The position numbers and the translations under genes were made by a program. The notes below the pieces were generated by a model. The model made no database searches, had not been told where the DNA came from, and saw only the letters and a program-made list of their open reading frames with translations. This document shows, in pieces, positions 23,064 to 34,046 of a stretch of DNA of 64,000 nt. This DNA is from Inia geoffrensis (taxonomy: Eukaryota > Chordata > Mammalia > Artiodactyla > Iniidae), in contig CM070911.1 in NCBI GenBank assembly GCA_036417435.1, forward strand, positions 4,030,001-4,094,000, written 5' to 3'. The stretch's first letter is position 1; every line of letters starts with the position of its first letter.

Positions 23064-23523
23064 TTTTATGGATTGAATTGTGTCCCTCCTAAAATTCATA
23101 TGTTGAAGTCTTAGCCCCCCATGCCTCAGAAGGTGACCCTATTTGGAAATAAGATCATTATAGATATTACTAGTTAAGATAATGTCATCAAGGTGGGCCT
23201 AGTCCAATATGACTGTGTCCTTACAATAAAGGTGAATTTGGACACAGACACACACACCCAGAGAATGCCTTGTGAACATGGAGGCAGAGATTGGGGTGAT
23301 GCTCCTAAAAGCCAAGGAACACCAAAGATTGCCAGTAATTCACCAGAAGCTAAGAGAGAGGCTCGGAATCGAGTCTCTCTCACAGCCACAGAAGGAGCCA
23401 ATTCTGATGGCACTTTGATCTTGGACTCTGAGGCTCCAGAACTTTGAGACAATCAATTTCAGTTGTTCTAAGACACCCAGTTTGTGGTACTTTATCACAG
23501 CAGCACTAGCCAACCAACATAGT
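23064..23523 (+). mobile_element. MLT1-like LTR (ERVL-MaLR), solo
   Basis: Starts with TTATGGATTGAATTGTGTCC and continues through AAAATTCATATGTTGAAGTC, CTATTTGGAAATAAGATCAT, TGTGTCCTTACAATAAAGGT, CTCCAGAACTTTGAGACAAT, and ends at CCCAGTTTGTGGTACTTTAT plus a CAACATAGT terminus. No internal region adjoins it. Same broad family as 12150-12514 but clearly a different subfamily or more diverged. Confidence 0.85.
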
Positions 23524-24264
23524 AGGTGAGATGTTCGCCCATGATACAGGTGTAAGACCAGGGAACATTGTGGGCAAATGCAAGCAGTGGTCAAGCATGA
23601 AAAATGCATCTAGATTGAAATATGAGTCATCCGCTTAACAGTCACTTGTTCTTCAGGAAATCATGTATCTTTTCTGAACTTCAGTTTTTTCAGCAGAAAA
23701 AAAGTTGGTATTTAGTGCTTTTCTCGTGGGTTGTTGCGAAAGGAGTGCACACAACGTACAGGTAAGTATTCATTATCCACTAAATTAAAGTTTTTAAATA
23801 TCAAAAAAAGTAATGACAAAATTAAATGAGGCCAGAGAAAGCGGGAATTTCTGTATGACAGAAAGTGCACTTCTGAAAATATTGCATGATTATGATTTGT
23901 ATTTAAAAAGAGATTTCTAATGGTGTGGAGTTTTATTTTTTTTTGAAAGGAGAACGTTAATAAAGTAACACATCCTTGTGTAGCTCTTCTGTTTTTCTAA
24001 CGTATCACTTATTTTTGGTATGAGTGTCACAATTATTTTATTTTAAATATCTGCTCTTCAACCACATTAATCCCAAGTATGTTTCCACTGAGTCTTCTGT
24101 GATTTGGAGGAGATAAGTAAGAAGCAATATCTGAGCTAAGTGTATGCAAAAAGTAAGTTTAACACCAATTATCCGAATAATCTAGCCCAGATCTATCATT
24201 TGATACTTTAAGTTTTATTCCCTGGGTTTACCAGAACCTTCAGCCAAAGAGTTATGGATTGTTG
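23524..24264. other. No gene seen; weak MIR trace
   Basis: Around 23655-23780 a very diverged MIR order may be read (TTCTGAACTTCAGTTTTTTC, GGGTTGTTGCGAAAGG). Otherwise unassigned. Confidence 0.4.
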
Positions 24265-24765
24265 ACAAATCTTACCTTTATTCTGCTTCTCTGTCTCAGT
24301 CACAATCCATCAGAAGCCAGCTCCTCTGCATACTGTCCCCACCCTTCTCTCCAGGCTCAAGACCACATGTGTTCTCCACGGTCTTCTAACCAACCTGCAT
24401 TGACTGAAAAAGCAGATGGGTTAACAAATGCCTCTGTCTTTAGCTGTATTTTTTTCTCCCTCTGTCTGGAATCTGTCCCTCTGTGTCTTATCTGTCTGGT
24501 AAATTCTTACTTACACTTCAAAGCCAACATCTATTGTTACATCCCTTATGAAACTTTTTTTCTTTCATCCATTCTCTCTTATTTGTTCTTATTCAGAGTT
24601 ACATTCTCATAATGTGTTCATTTTCCATCCTGAATATGGACCAACTGGGAAGTGCTATGTCTTGTAAGACTGCAAGCAACTGGAGGTTTGGGGCCCGAGG
24701 TCACCCATGCATCTCCAGGTTCTAGAGCAATATCTGATGCTCTGGCAGATGCTAAATTTACCTTC
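24265..24765 (+). mobile_element. L2 LINE 3' end, diverged
   Basis: Resembles L2: CTCTGTCTGGAATCTGTCCC, CTGGTAAATTCTTACTTACA, CTTCAAAGCCAACATC, then a region ending in GCAATATCTGATGCTCTGGC. The open frame at 24259-24612 runs across it and is not considered a gene. Confidence 0.55.
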
Positions 24766-24844
24766 AGGACAAAGGAAAGAAAAGCAGAAAGCCTAGTAAC
24801 CAGAAAGTTTGAAAATCTACTAATATCTTGCAAAAAGAATTGAC

Positions 24845-25085
24845 AGTTTTATTGGTGTTCTGTGGACCAAGTGCTGCTCCAGTTGCATTATGAGGATGAA
24901 CACCTTGAGCTCACAATCATCAGATGCAGTAGGCGATACTTCTAGCATCCTCAACTTGCAGACAGGGAAGCTGAGACACAGAGAGGTTAAAGACTTTGCT
25001 CAAGGTCACCCATCCAGGAAGTAGGAGGGGCAGGATTTAAGCCAAAGGCTCTGTTTCTAGCCTTGGTGAGCTTAACCACTGAGCC
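24845..25085 (-). mobile_element. MIR SINE, well preserved
   Basis: Inverted MIR, one of the clearest in the window: CTTGCAGACAGGGAAGCTGA, GACACAGAGAGGTTAAAGAC, TTTGCTCAAGGTCACCCATC, and GAGCTTAACCACTGAGCCAT. Confidence 0.9.
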
Positions 25086-26565
25086 ATGGAGCCTCTCAAA
25101 GTTGAGGGGTCTGAATCGAGAAACAGGGCATACACCGACGACAAGCGAAGCTAATGAGGTTCCCCTGCCTCTCCTCCCCTCTCTGCGTGCCCCAGTCCTG
25201 CTAACAGTAGCCCCAGCACCCCTCCTCTGGGAAGTCCACTGTGGTTTCATCTGTCAGCATGAGTTAGTATCCTTTTCTCCACGAACACAGGACCTGACTG
25301 TCCATGTCCACTTCGTCTTTTACCTGGTATCACAGTGTTTTGTTTACATGGACGATTTCTTCTGGACACTGTTCAATTTCCTGAAGACAGAACTTACTTG
25401 CTGTAAGTTTGATTAGTATAAACTATAGCTAGCAGTTCGTCTTGCCCCTGGTGCCTGTTTGACAAATATTTGTTGAAAAGATGGGTGAATGATCCCACTG
25501 TAACAAGAAGGCATTTAAAACACTTTAGGGTAAAAACAATTGCAGTGATTCAGAGTGTTTAGCAAATAAATGCAGTGGAAAGCCATTATAACATAGAATA
25601 ATAAAACACAGGTTAGCTTATGTACTAAAGGGCAAATTATGTTCCCAAAAGGTAACCGCATAAAACAAATCCACAAGCAATGGAATAAGTCTAATACCTC
25701 TTCCAAATACCAGAATCAGAAAGGTCAGGCTGCACATTTGCAATGAATCCAATCAGTTATACTGTCAAATAGGTTATAAGGCAAAAAAAAATTTACTATT
25801 CACTTTGAAATTTCCCCCATAACTAAAGCATGTGACTCTAGTCTTATTGTTGGGATGTGTGATTTACTTGTGTGTGTATGTAGGTTTTTAAAAATGAGGA
25901 AACTACATATGGGTATGTGTGTATACACATACTATATGTACATATGAATTATGTATGTACTGTAAAAGGGGACTTAAACGAGAGTGCCAGTGTGATGGTC
26001 TAACTGTAAAACTATAAATTTCTAAGCCTGACTTTCTATCCCTCTTTTCAGGGAGGATGCCGTGGGAGCTGACCCTTCCTCTGTGCACATGGAGTCAGAT
26101 GAACCATTTATTTCTGCAGATGCTCAAAGCAGCACTGCTTCACAAATCGGCCCATGTTTAGCTTCTTTTCTTCTTCAGAGAATGTGAAAAAACAGAGATT
26201 GTGTCCATTTTTGTTAATTACTTCCTTTTCTCACATAATATCATACATGACCAACATCATGTCCCAAACGGTAAGAGAAAGTGTGATTCTCTAAGAGACA
26301 TACTGATTTTCCTTATTAAACTGTGCTTCCACAATGTCTTCCTCTGGTTAGAGCATTGGTGCCTCCTTCCAAAGGCCACCATCACACACTCTGGGGTGAT
26401 CTGCCAGTAAAGTATAGATTTTAAAAGCCTCAAGATTTTAAAAAGTTTTTCAGGCAACTTTGAGTGCAGGAAGAAAACTCATTTTTAGACTTCAGTCAGA
26501 GGACATCGGTACTCTGAAAGTTGGAAACCTTCTTTTATGTCAGGGTTTCTTCCTGTGATTAAAAA
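25086..26565. other. No gene seen
   Basis: An open frame of 117 codons (25063-25416, plus) overlaps the MIR end and has no recognisable domain. A TG-rich patch lies at 25868-25925. The rest is unassigned. Confidence 0.5.
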
Positions 26566-26578
26566 CATGACAACGTAG

Positions 26579-26772
26579 ATAGTCGATTTGTGTCATATTG
26601 TAGAGCACAGGGAGCTATATTAGGTATCCTGTGATAAACCATAATGGAAAAGAGCCTGAAAAAGAATGTATATATGAATAACTGAATCACTTTGCTGTAC
26701 AGAAGAAATTAACACAACATCATAAATCAACTAGACTTCAATAAACTTTTAAAAAAGAGGACAAAAAAAAAC
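26579..26772 (+). mobile_element. LINE-1 3' end with target-site duplication
   Basis: GAGCACAGGGAGCTATATTA, CCATAATGGAAAAGAGCCTG, CTGAATCACTTTGCTGTACA, then AATAAACTTTTAAAAAAG and an A-rich tail. The 13-base flanks CATGACAACGTAG (26566-26578) and CATGACGACCTAG (26773-26785) match at 11 of 13 positions, as a diverged target-site duplication would. Confidence 0.85.
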
Positions 26773-26785
26773 CCATGACGACCTA

Positions 26786-28139
26786 GTAGAAGTTAACAAT
26801 GACTAACTCCCTCAGGGCAAGAACTCAGGCTCTGGCTATTTTGCCCATAAAAAAAACACATGGTAAACCCTTAAAAATGGCATGGAGAGGTTAAAGTTAT
26901 GTTATTTAACTGAAATTTGGAAAACATGGTTTCAAATGAAAAATAACAAATATAAACCCAAAATGAAATGCTTGAAAGGATATTTCTTCATTAAAAAACC
27001 TTTGGTTGGCTGCTGTGCTCACTCTTCACTCAGGGCAAGACATCTCCAGTGATTTCACGTTTGCAAACAAAGATGCAGTCTGTGGAACATCCTGGGTGAC
27101 ATCCACAGACCTCATTCCAGCATCACGTGTCTTTCCTCCCCCTGGGGCCCCCAGAAGTCCTGTCTTCTATGGGACACCCTGCTCCTTTCGCATCACACCA
27201 TTGTTTCCTGTCTGTGGAAATCCCATCGGCACTGAATTTCATCAGCCACTGACCTTGAGGTGTGAAAGTAAGTCGCCTTGGTGCTTGTCTTGTGAAGGTA
27301 TTATTCTAGTGACAGGTGTTTCTTTTACTGGAGCCAAGCCAGGCCTGGAGGAGAGACCGCAGATTAGAGGAGAGAACCTGTCACACGTATGGCTGAGTGT
27401 ATCTGGTAGCTGAGATGCAGAAGAAGATCCACAGCTAGAATAGTCAGCTGTTTACTGGCTTCGGGAGATGGCTGTGTGAAGACGGTCCTACAGGGCTCTC
27501 CATATATTGTGAAGTAGCCTGAGGTGGTCTGCCAGGACAGGAGCAGGCAAGACAGCCTGGAGCTTGAGGGGCTGAAGGGCCAGGTCACGTTGGAACTTCA
27601 ACCATACACAAGCAGAGAAAGAAAGAGAGATGACAGCTCGGAAGAGGGGCTCTAAGGGGAACCACAAAACCTGCTGAGCTCAGCGATGGCACATTCATAG
27701 AGGAACCAGAGGCTCTGGCCAGGAATTTGAAAGCAAAACAGAAAATAAGTCAACTGGCAACCAGAGCAAGAGGTTTTGCTTTCTTCTTCATGATGACTTC
27801 AGACATAGTGACCTTTCTTCCAAACCAACTATCTTGTGGAAAATTGGATGCCTATAACTGAATTGATACAGGCTCTTTGAATAGGAGGTCATCCATCTCT
27901 CCAGTCTGGGAGCTCTGCCATCTGCAGACACACGTGCGTGGTGAAACTTAGCATGACATTTTCTCCCTGGCATTCTTTTTCATTTTTTTAATATTTTGCT
28001 TCATCCATTCATTCAACAAATACCTAATTGATACCTATTGCTAACGTATTGGTAAGGGACTCAGGAATTCCTCTTTGGGTGCTGAACTCTTTTGTCTATG
28101 CCATTTTTTAAGAATGTAATCCCTTAGTCTTGGATATTA
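26786..28139. other. No gene seen
   Basis: A 135-codon open frame at 27006-27413 begins at a TTG, not ATG, and has no domain I recognise. A short GC-richer area at 27080-27420 is not a CpG island by eye. Otherwise unassigned. Confidence 0.5.
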
Positions 28140-28492
28140 ACATACATTTTCAAAACCTGAGAATTAAATTAAAATGCAGATTCTGGGTTCCAGAATGGTC
28201 CAACATGACCCCTGAGACTATGCATTTCTAATAAGCTTCTAGGAGATGTCTAAGTTATTCACTTCTGTACCTCACTTAAGTAGCAAAGTTGAAAAGTTGA
28301 GAGCTGGTGCTTCTCCTACTTGGGCCAAGTAACAATTACCCACAGAGATTTTTTAAATTCTGGGACCCCCGCAGGGCCCAACCCCCACACATTCTGTTTC
28401 AGTTGGTAAGAAAAAAGACTAGGTATTTGTATTTTTTAAAAAGTCTCCGAGGTGATTCACATGGGACCCAAGTTTAAAACGCCCTGCTCAGG
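28140..28492 (+). mobile_element. Two tandem MER5-like hAT-Charlie DNA elements
   Basis: 28140-28300 holds AATGCAGATTCTGGGTTCCA and ATGCATTTCTAATAAGCTTC, then AGGAGATG. 28301-28492 repeats the pattern: TTTTTTAAATTCTGGGACCC, CACATTCTGTTTCAGTTGGT, GGTATTTGTATTTTTTAAAA, and GAGGTGATTCACATGGGACC. Two non-autonomous MER5-type copies sit side by side in the same orientation. No transposase is present. Confidence 0.75.
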
Positions 28493-29027
28493 ACTGTCCC
28501 CCTAGATTTGTCAACTCCAGTAGTGTTCAGATTAAAAAAGGGCTGATGCACCTGCTTATATGAAGCCATTTGACCCCAGACAGAGAAGAGGCAGTTACAA
28601 CGTAGGAACAGGGACTTTTAGTGGTCTAACTTTAAAGAACTCCTAAGTTATCTATTCCTGCAGGATGCCAGCCTCTGAACTCTCGGCCACTGGAGCTAAG
28701 AGCCATGGTCATAGACGGTTCAGCCCCGAGGAAAGAGCCCTGTCACTGTTTCTCCTGGATATCTTGAGGTTATAGTATGCTCTCTTGTCCACTTAACTCC
28801 TGTTGGTCTGTTAAGATCTGACAACAGAACTGCTGTTTCTCTGGATGTGAAAAACACAGATTCTCAGAAATAATGCCTCCCCTCTTTCGCTCTGCTAAAA
28901 TCTGCACTAAGTCTTAACAGAAAGGGGAAGAATTTACTAGTTTCCTTCTTTGAGCTAGAGATCTTCCATTTTCTTCTCACACTAAGTCAGATGAGGACCA
29001 AAAAGCTGTATTAAAAACGGTGATTTT
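28493..29027. other. No gene seen
   Basis: Unassigned sequence between the MER5 pair and a SINE. Confidence 0.5.
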
Positions 29028-29240
29028 GGGCTTTCCTGGTGGCGCAGTGGTTGAGAGTCTTCCTGCTGATGCAGGGAACACGGGTTCGTGCCCCGGTCTG
29101 GGAAGTTCCCACATGCCACGGAGTGGCTGGGCCTGTGAGCCATGGCCACTGAGCCTGCGTGTCCGGAGCGTGTGCTCTGTAACAGGAGAGGCCACAACAG
29201 TGAGAGGTCCATGTACCACACACACACGCAAAAAAAAAAA
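29028..29240 (+). mobile_element. Cetacean tRNA-derived SINE (CHR type)
   Basis: Begins GGGCTTTCCTGGTGGCGCAG. A box (TGGCGCAGTGG) and B box (GGGTTCGTGCC) are both intact. The 3' end reads GTGAGAGGTCCATGTACCA followed by CACACACACGC and then A11, so the usual CGTACTGC end has turned into a short CA run. No clear target-site duplication. Open frames on both strands here (28977-29280) arise from the SINE body. Confidence 0.95.
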
Positions 29241-31375
29241 GAGTCTAAAAAAAGAGACTAAAAAGCCAAGATTTAATTAAAACAAAGTAATACTTAAAAA
29301 AAAAAAAATGGTGGTTTTGTTTTATTCATACCTGGTGAGTATATTCATATCTCTGAGTTAAAGACCCATACATTTAGAGAAATGGGCACACATAATTGTT
29401 TCTACCTTTTGAGCTAGAATACCAGTCTTCAAGTACCCACGGACACTAGAAATAAGACAAGAGAGACAAGCACTCTGCCTCATGGAACTCATGGTCTAAT
29501 ATTTATTTGTGGGTCAAAAAGCACAAAATGTCAATTCATTCATTTATTCAGTAAGCATTTGCTAAGTTTTCCTGAGGGCAAGAACTACAGTTTCCACAGG
29601 TTTTATAACAGCAAACGGGGCTTTGCATAAAATAGGCATAGACATGCCGTTGTAGTTCATCCAATATTTGTTGTTATTTCTTGAAAAGGTGTATGTGGAT
29701 GTTAACATTGTCCCAGAGTCCTAACTTCTATGATAACTGTCTATGATAAGACTTTTCAGGTCTTTCTCCAGTGACTTTATGGAGTAAGGCTGCCTTTGTG
29801 TCCACACATTCCTAAGTGTTCCCCACGATGTCCGGCACAGAGCAGGGTCTACAGTAGGTGCTCTCAAAGTTTATGAATTAATTTCACATCTTAAAGACAC
29901 AAGCACAACATGGACAGGCCCCCTAAACACCATCATATTGACCAGCCCGCCAGTATAATGGATCCCAGTAGGAAAAACAAATTAAGCATCTCAAGGCTTC
30001 ATTTTTCCTCCTCCCTCTTTTCTTTGGACTTCTCTCTCTCTCTCATCCTATCTCATCCCATGTGCAATGTCTCTCTTTTTCCCCTTCTATTTCCCTCTGA
30101 GCTATTGATCTCCATTTCAAACAACTTTGATCTAATCTTGAATAGAAAGGCTTTTAACCTCATAGGTCACCTTAAGAGAAAATCCTGACGTTGTTATGTA
30201 AATATGTTTAATTTTTTCTGTCATCTTATACTATTTTAAGCATTTGCTTTAGTAAGTGGTTATAGTATATATTAGCATCTCAGGAGTCTAGGCTTGTCTT
30301 TACTTGTCTCCTCCATAAAATACAGAGAGCCTGCTTGCCTGCATAACAAAACTCAAGAACAAGAGAAAGAAAAGGAAGCTAACATTGATAGAAAGCTCAC
30401 TTCTCACTTCTATACCCTGTTGGGCAGATTCACTGAAGAATTACAGATCTGAGGGGTAGAGGAGATTTTTCACCTGGCAGCATTGTGCTGATTGTCATTC
30501 TATTTTTTAGTGTATCGTTTCTCTCTGTGGAAAGAGAGATTCTCCATTGTTCCATTAGAGAGATTGAAAGTCAAACTTACTACTCTTAAAGACATGCTGA
30601 GCATTCAAGAGATGAGATAAAACTAAGCCCACACACATATTGCAAAACTAACATGAAAGTAAACATGGAACCCTTACTTTATTATTACTATTGTGATTAA
30701 AAGATGGATGGTAGCAGAATTCTTGAAATAGGAGTTATATAATATAAAATAATTATTTCACATTATTCTATTAAGAGCAATAATTAAAAACTAAGCATGG
30801 AAGAAAAAAAATGATGGGAAGAGTAATTATTCTCTTGACAATACACTAATAGAATGTAACTTTTACAGCTTTCAGTTAGTTTTCCTTTAACAAAGCAAAA
30901 TCTGTGATATCCTTTTGAGAAAATCTATTTCTTTCTAGAGTTTTCTGATTTTTCCCAAGCTTTGGCTTTTCCCCAAGTTTTACCACACTTAATTCAATAT
31001 ATTTTTTTTTTAGACAATTGTGCTTAGTATTCTAATGCTAAATTCATAGTTATGAAAGTTCTCTTTTCATGCTTACAAATCATTAATGTACATAATATTT
31101 AAGTTAACTATATGATTATGATAGTACTGAAAACAATTACAACAAACAAATATGACTTTTGATCAGCATACACTTCAGACGGACAGTGCATATATGTGAG
31201 TCCAGTAGAAACAGTCTACTGGCCACCCATGCTCAATTGGTTATGGGTGTAGTACAATGTGTTTATGTTGGGAATGGTGAACAGTGGTTTGGGAAGAGAA
31301 AGCAATGCTTAACTGGTATGTCAAAAGTGAAAGGAGAACTATTTAAACTCAACAATAAGAAAACAAACAACTTGA
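29241..31375. other. No gene seen; possible short L2 trace
   Basis: Around 29790-29890 the order GTCCGGCACAGAGCAGGGTC, GTAGGTGCTCTCAAAGTTTA suggests the extreme end of an L2 copy. The remainder is AT-rich and unassigned. Confidence 0.45.
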
Positions 31376-32003
31376 TTTGAAAATGGGCTATAAACTTTAA
31401 CAGACACCTCACCAAAGAAAATATACACAAGGCAAATAAATGTATGAAACGATACTCCACATCATGCATCATCAGAAAAATGTGAATGAAAACAAGTTAC
31501 CATTACACGCCTATTAGAATGACCAAAATCTTGAATACTGACAATACCAAATACTTTCAAAGATGGGGAGTCATAAAGCCATGGAAAGACATAGAGGAAC
31601 TTTAAATTCATCTTACTGTGTGAATGAAGCCAATCAGGCTACAAACTGTATGATTCTAAGTTTATAATATTCTGAAAAAGGCAAAGCTATGGAGACAATA
31701 AAAAGATCAGTCACTGCCAGGGGTCAGAGGGATGGATATGAATAGGACTTTAACGGCAATTAAAATATTCTGTATGACACTATATTGGTGAATGCATGTT
31801 GCTATACATTTTTCCAAACCCTAAGAATATATAACATCAAGAGTAAACCCTCATATAGACTTTGAGAGAATATGATATGCTGATGTATGTTCATCAGTTG
31901 TAACAAATGTACCATCTGGTGGGGGAGAGCTGTGTGTGTGACAGGGTGAGAGCAGTTTTAATGAACCTAAAACTGCTCTAGTAGTAAAAAAAAAAAAAAA
32001 AAG
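31376..32003 (+). mobile_element. Old LINE-1 (ORF2 tail and 3' UTR)
   Basis: Translation shows an ORF2 phrase (Arg-His-Leu-Thr-Lys-Glu-Asn-Ile, then Ala-Asn-Lys) at 31400-31440, then stops. Non-coding L1ME-like sequence follows: GGTCAGAGGGATGGATATGA, TGTACCATCTGGTGGGGGAG. An A run at 31986-32002 is the apparent tail. Confidence 0.7.
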
Positions 32004-32459
32004 GTGTCCAAAATATCGCTTTGCATACAAAGAAACCTGAAAGAAAAAATCCAAAGAGTGGTGGGATTATGCAGAAAAAAAAGTGAGAGAGGTATATTCA
32101 AATTTATGATGTTTTTTCTGTGATTTTTGCTTTTTCCTTAGTATTCCCTTAGCTCACTTCCATTTAACTGATGTAAGATGAACCACTGATCACCATTCCC
32201 AATACAAACAAGCTAGCTGATGTGTCTGCCAATACAAGAGGGTATCAATGATTTTATTAATAAGGTTGATTTAATACAAATATACCCCATCTGCAGCATA
32301 AGGTAGTATCTGTTATTTTTGTTTCAAGTATTTATGGAACATTTTTCTAATTGTCCTACAGTAGCCAAATTCTATAAATTTCAGAAATTAGAAAGTGCAC
32401 TGGTCACATTCCTGAACTGTGATGCAATAAAATACATATAAATGCAAACACAATTTTTT
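32004..32459. other. No gene seen
   Basis: Unassigned AT-rich sequence between two L1 fragments. Confidence 0.5.
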
Positions 32460-32475
32460 AAATGACTGCAAAATC

Positions 32476-32889
32476 GTGGATGAACCTAAAGATTATCATA
32501 ATACTAAGTGAAGTTAAGTCACAGAGAAAGACAAATATATGATATTACTTATATGTGGAATCTAAAAATTAGTGAAAGTGAACTAATTTAGAAACAGACT
32601 CACAGACATAGAAAACAAACCTATGGTCATCAAAGAGGACATGGGGGAAGGGATAAATTAGGAGTATGGAATTAACAGATGCACACTACCATATATAAAA
32701 TAGATAAACAACAAGGTCCTACTGTATAGCACAGAGAACTGTATTCACTATCTTGTAATAAAGTATAATGGAAAAGAATACTAAAAAAGAATATAGATAT
32801 ATACCATTATATGTTAAGTATAACTGAATCACTTTGCTGTATACTTGAAACTAACACAATGTTGTGAATAAACCATACTCCAATAAAAA
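32476..32889 (+). mobile_element. LINE-1 3' end with target-site duplication
   Basis: Contains GTCACAGAGAAAGACAAATA, CTTATATGTGGAATCTAAAA, CAGACTCACAGACATAGAAA, CTACTGTATAGCACAGAGAA, CTGAATCACTTTGCTGTATA and a short A tail. Flanks AAATGACTGCAAAATC (32460-32475) and AAATGACCACAAACTC (32890-32905) match at 13 of 16 positions. The 5' flank is preceded by a T run, in keeping with an L1 endonuclease cut. Confidence 0.9.
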
Positions 32890-32905
32890 AAATGACCACA
32901 AACTC

Positions 32906-34029
32906 TTGACATTTAAAATAAAAAGAACAAATAAACTATATCATAGAAAAGACCAAAAGTTCAGTGACCAAAGGACTCGTATTTAATATATAAAATTCAG
33001 AAATCCCATAAAATAGCGAAATAGGAGAAAATTGTCATTTCACCAACACTCAGCAATGACTCTGGATATGATTTCATAATTTTCTTCTGATTCTTTTGCA
33101 GTACTGTTATGATTATGCTTTATCCATGGTTGTGTTCCTGTTTTGCTCACCATCAATATTTATGAATTCTCCCCCAGTTCATACAGTGCAGAATGGCTCC
33201 TGTTACATTAACCACCAAACTGGGGAGCTTAAGCCATGACCTTATGTCTTCATCAGCACGAGCTTCTTGAAGGCCACTCATCTTATGGGCATGGATATCT
33301 GCAAACATCATCTTTACCAAGTTCTTAAAGTGCAGCACCCCATCCCCGCCAGTGGTATTTTCGCACTGGCTGCCCAGAAAAAGTCCTTCCTGCACTGTGT
33401 GTGTTGTGTGTTTGCACACATTACACTGATGAATATCCAAGAGCATCTTTGCTGAGGCAGTATCTGCAAAGTGTCAAGGGGACTCACTTAGAGGGAGGGA
33501 ATAAGCCTGCTCCTCTAAGGGAAACTGTAAGGTCGGCCCTGACCAGGGTCAAGTGCAGCTCAGGTCTGACTGGTAGTCTGAGTGTTGGGTCAGGTGTCCA
33601 GCTTATGCTGGTTCTGTGCAGATGAGTTTCAGGGAGGTCTCCCCTTTTATCTCCTCATCATGGTTCTCCTTTGAATCAGCCCTGAGAGCAGAAGCTACTC
33701 TTCCTGGCTCTGCAGATACAGCCCTCAGATTACAGAGGTGTCGGTCCTACTACAGCCCAGCCCACCCTGGGACACAACCCCAGGAATTTCTAGAAAATTC
33801 GGAGTAGGAATAGGGAGCTTCCATGGCATAGCTTGAATGCCACAACCAGAAAGGCAAGCACACCAGTCACTTTTGTTCGAAAGCAGAGTCTACACTAGGA
33901 ATGTTTTTGTGTTAGTGGGCTTGAAAACTGACTTTCCTCTAAAATATCTTGCAAACACTTCTACTCTTAAAAATTACTTGCAATAATGAGATACAAGCCA
34001 GGACACAAAGGCAGGAAACGATGAGATGA
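32906..34029. other. No repeat recognised; holds an unassigned open frame
   Basis: Includes a 98-codon minus-strand open frame at 33153-33446 (separate entry) and two plus-strand frames (33401-33625, 33616-33807) with no recognisable family. One of the few stretches of over 1 kb here with no transposon that I can name. Confidence 0.5.
33153..33446 (-). other. Unassigned open reading frame
   Basis: Opens at ATG (33446-33444) and ends at TGA, 97 codons. The frame also continues upstream of the ATG for nine codons, past a TTTGCAG that could serve as a weak 3' splice acceptor. The residues are mixed and not low-complexity (for example HFKNLVKMMFADIHAHKMSG), with two Cys near the N-terminus in CNVC. 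I do not recognise a family. It could be a pseudogene fragment or chance. Confidence 0.2.
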
Positions 34030-34046
34030 AAAAATAAGCTAACAAG
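34030..34046. repeat. Left target-site duplication of the full-length L1
   Basis: AAAAATAAGCTAACAAG matches AAAAATATGCAAACAAG at 41140-41156 in 15 of 17 positions. The first base after it opens the L1 5' UTR (AGGGGGACCTTCAATATGGC). Confidence 0.9.

Noticed and set aside
27006..27413. 135-codon frame on the plus strand
   Set aside because: Starts at TTG, has no domain, no clear splice sites and no Kozak context.
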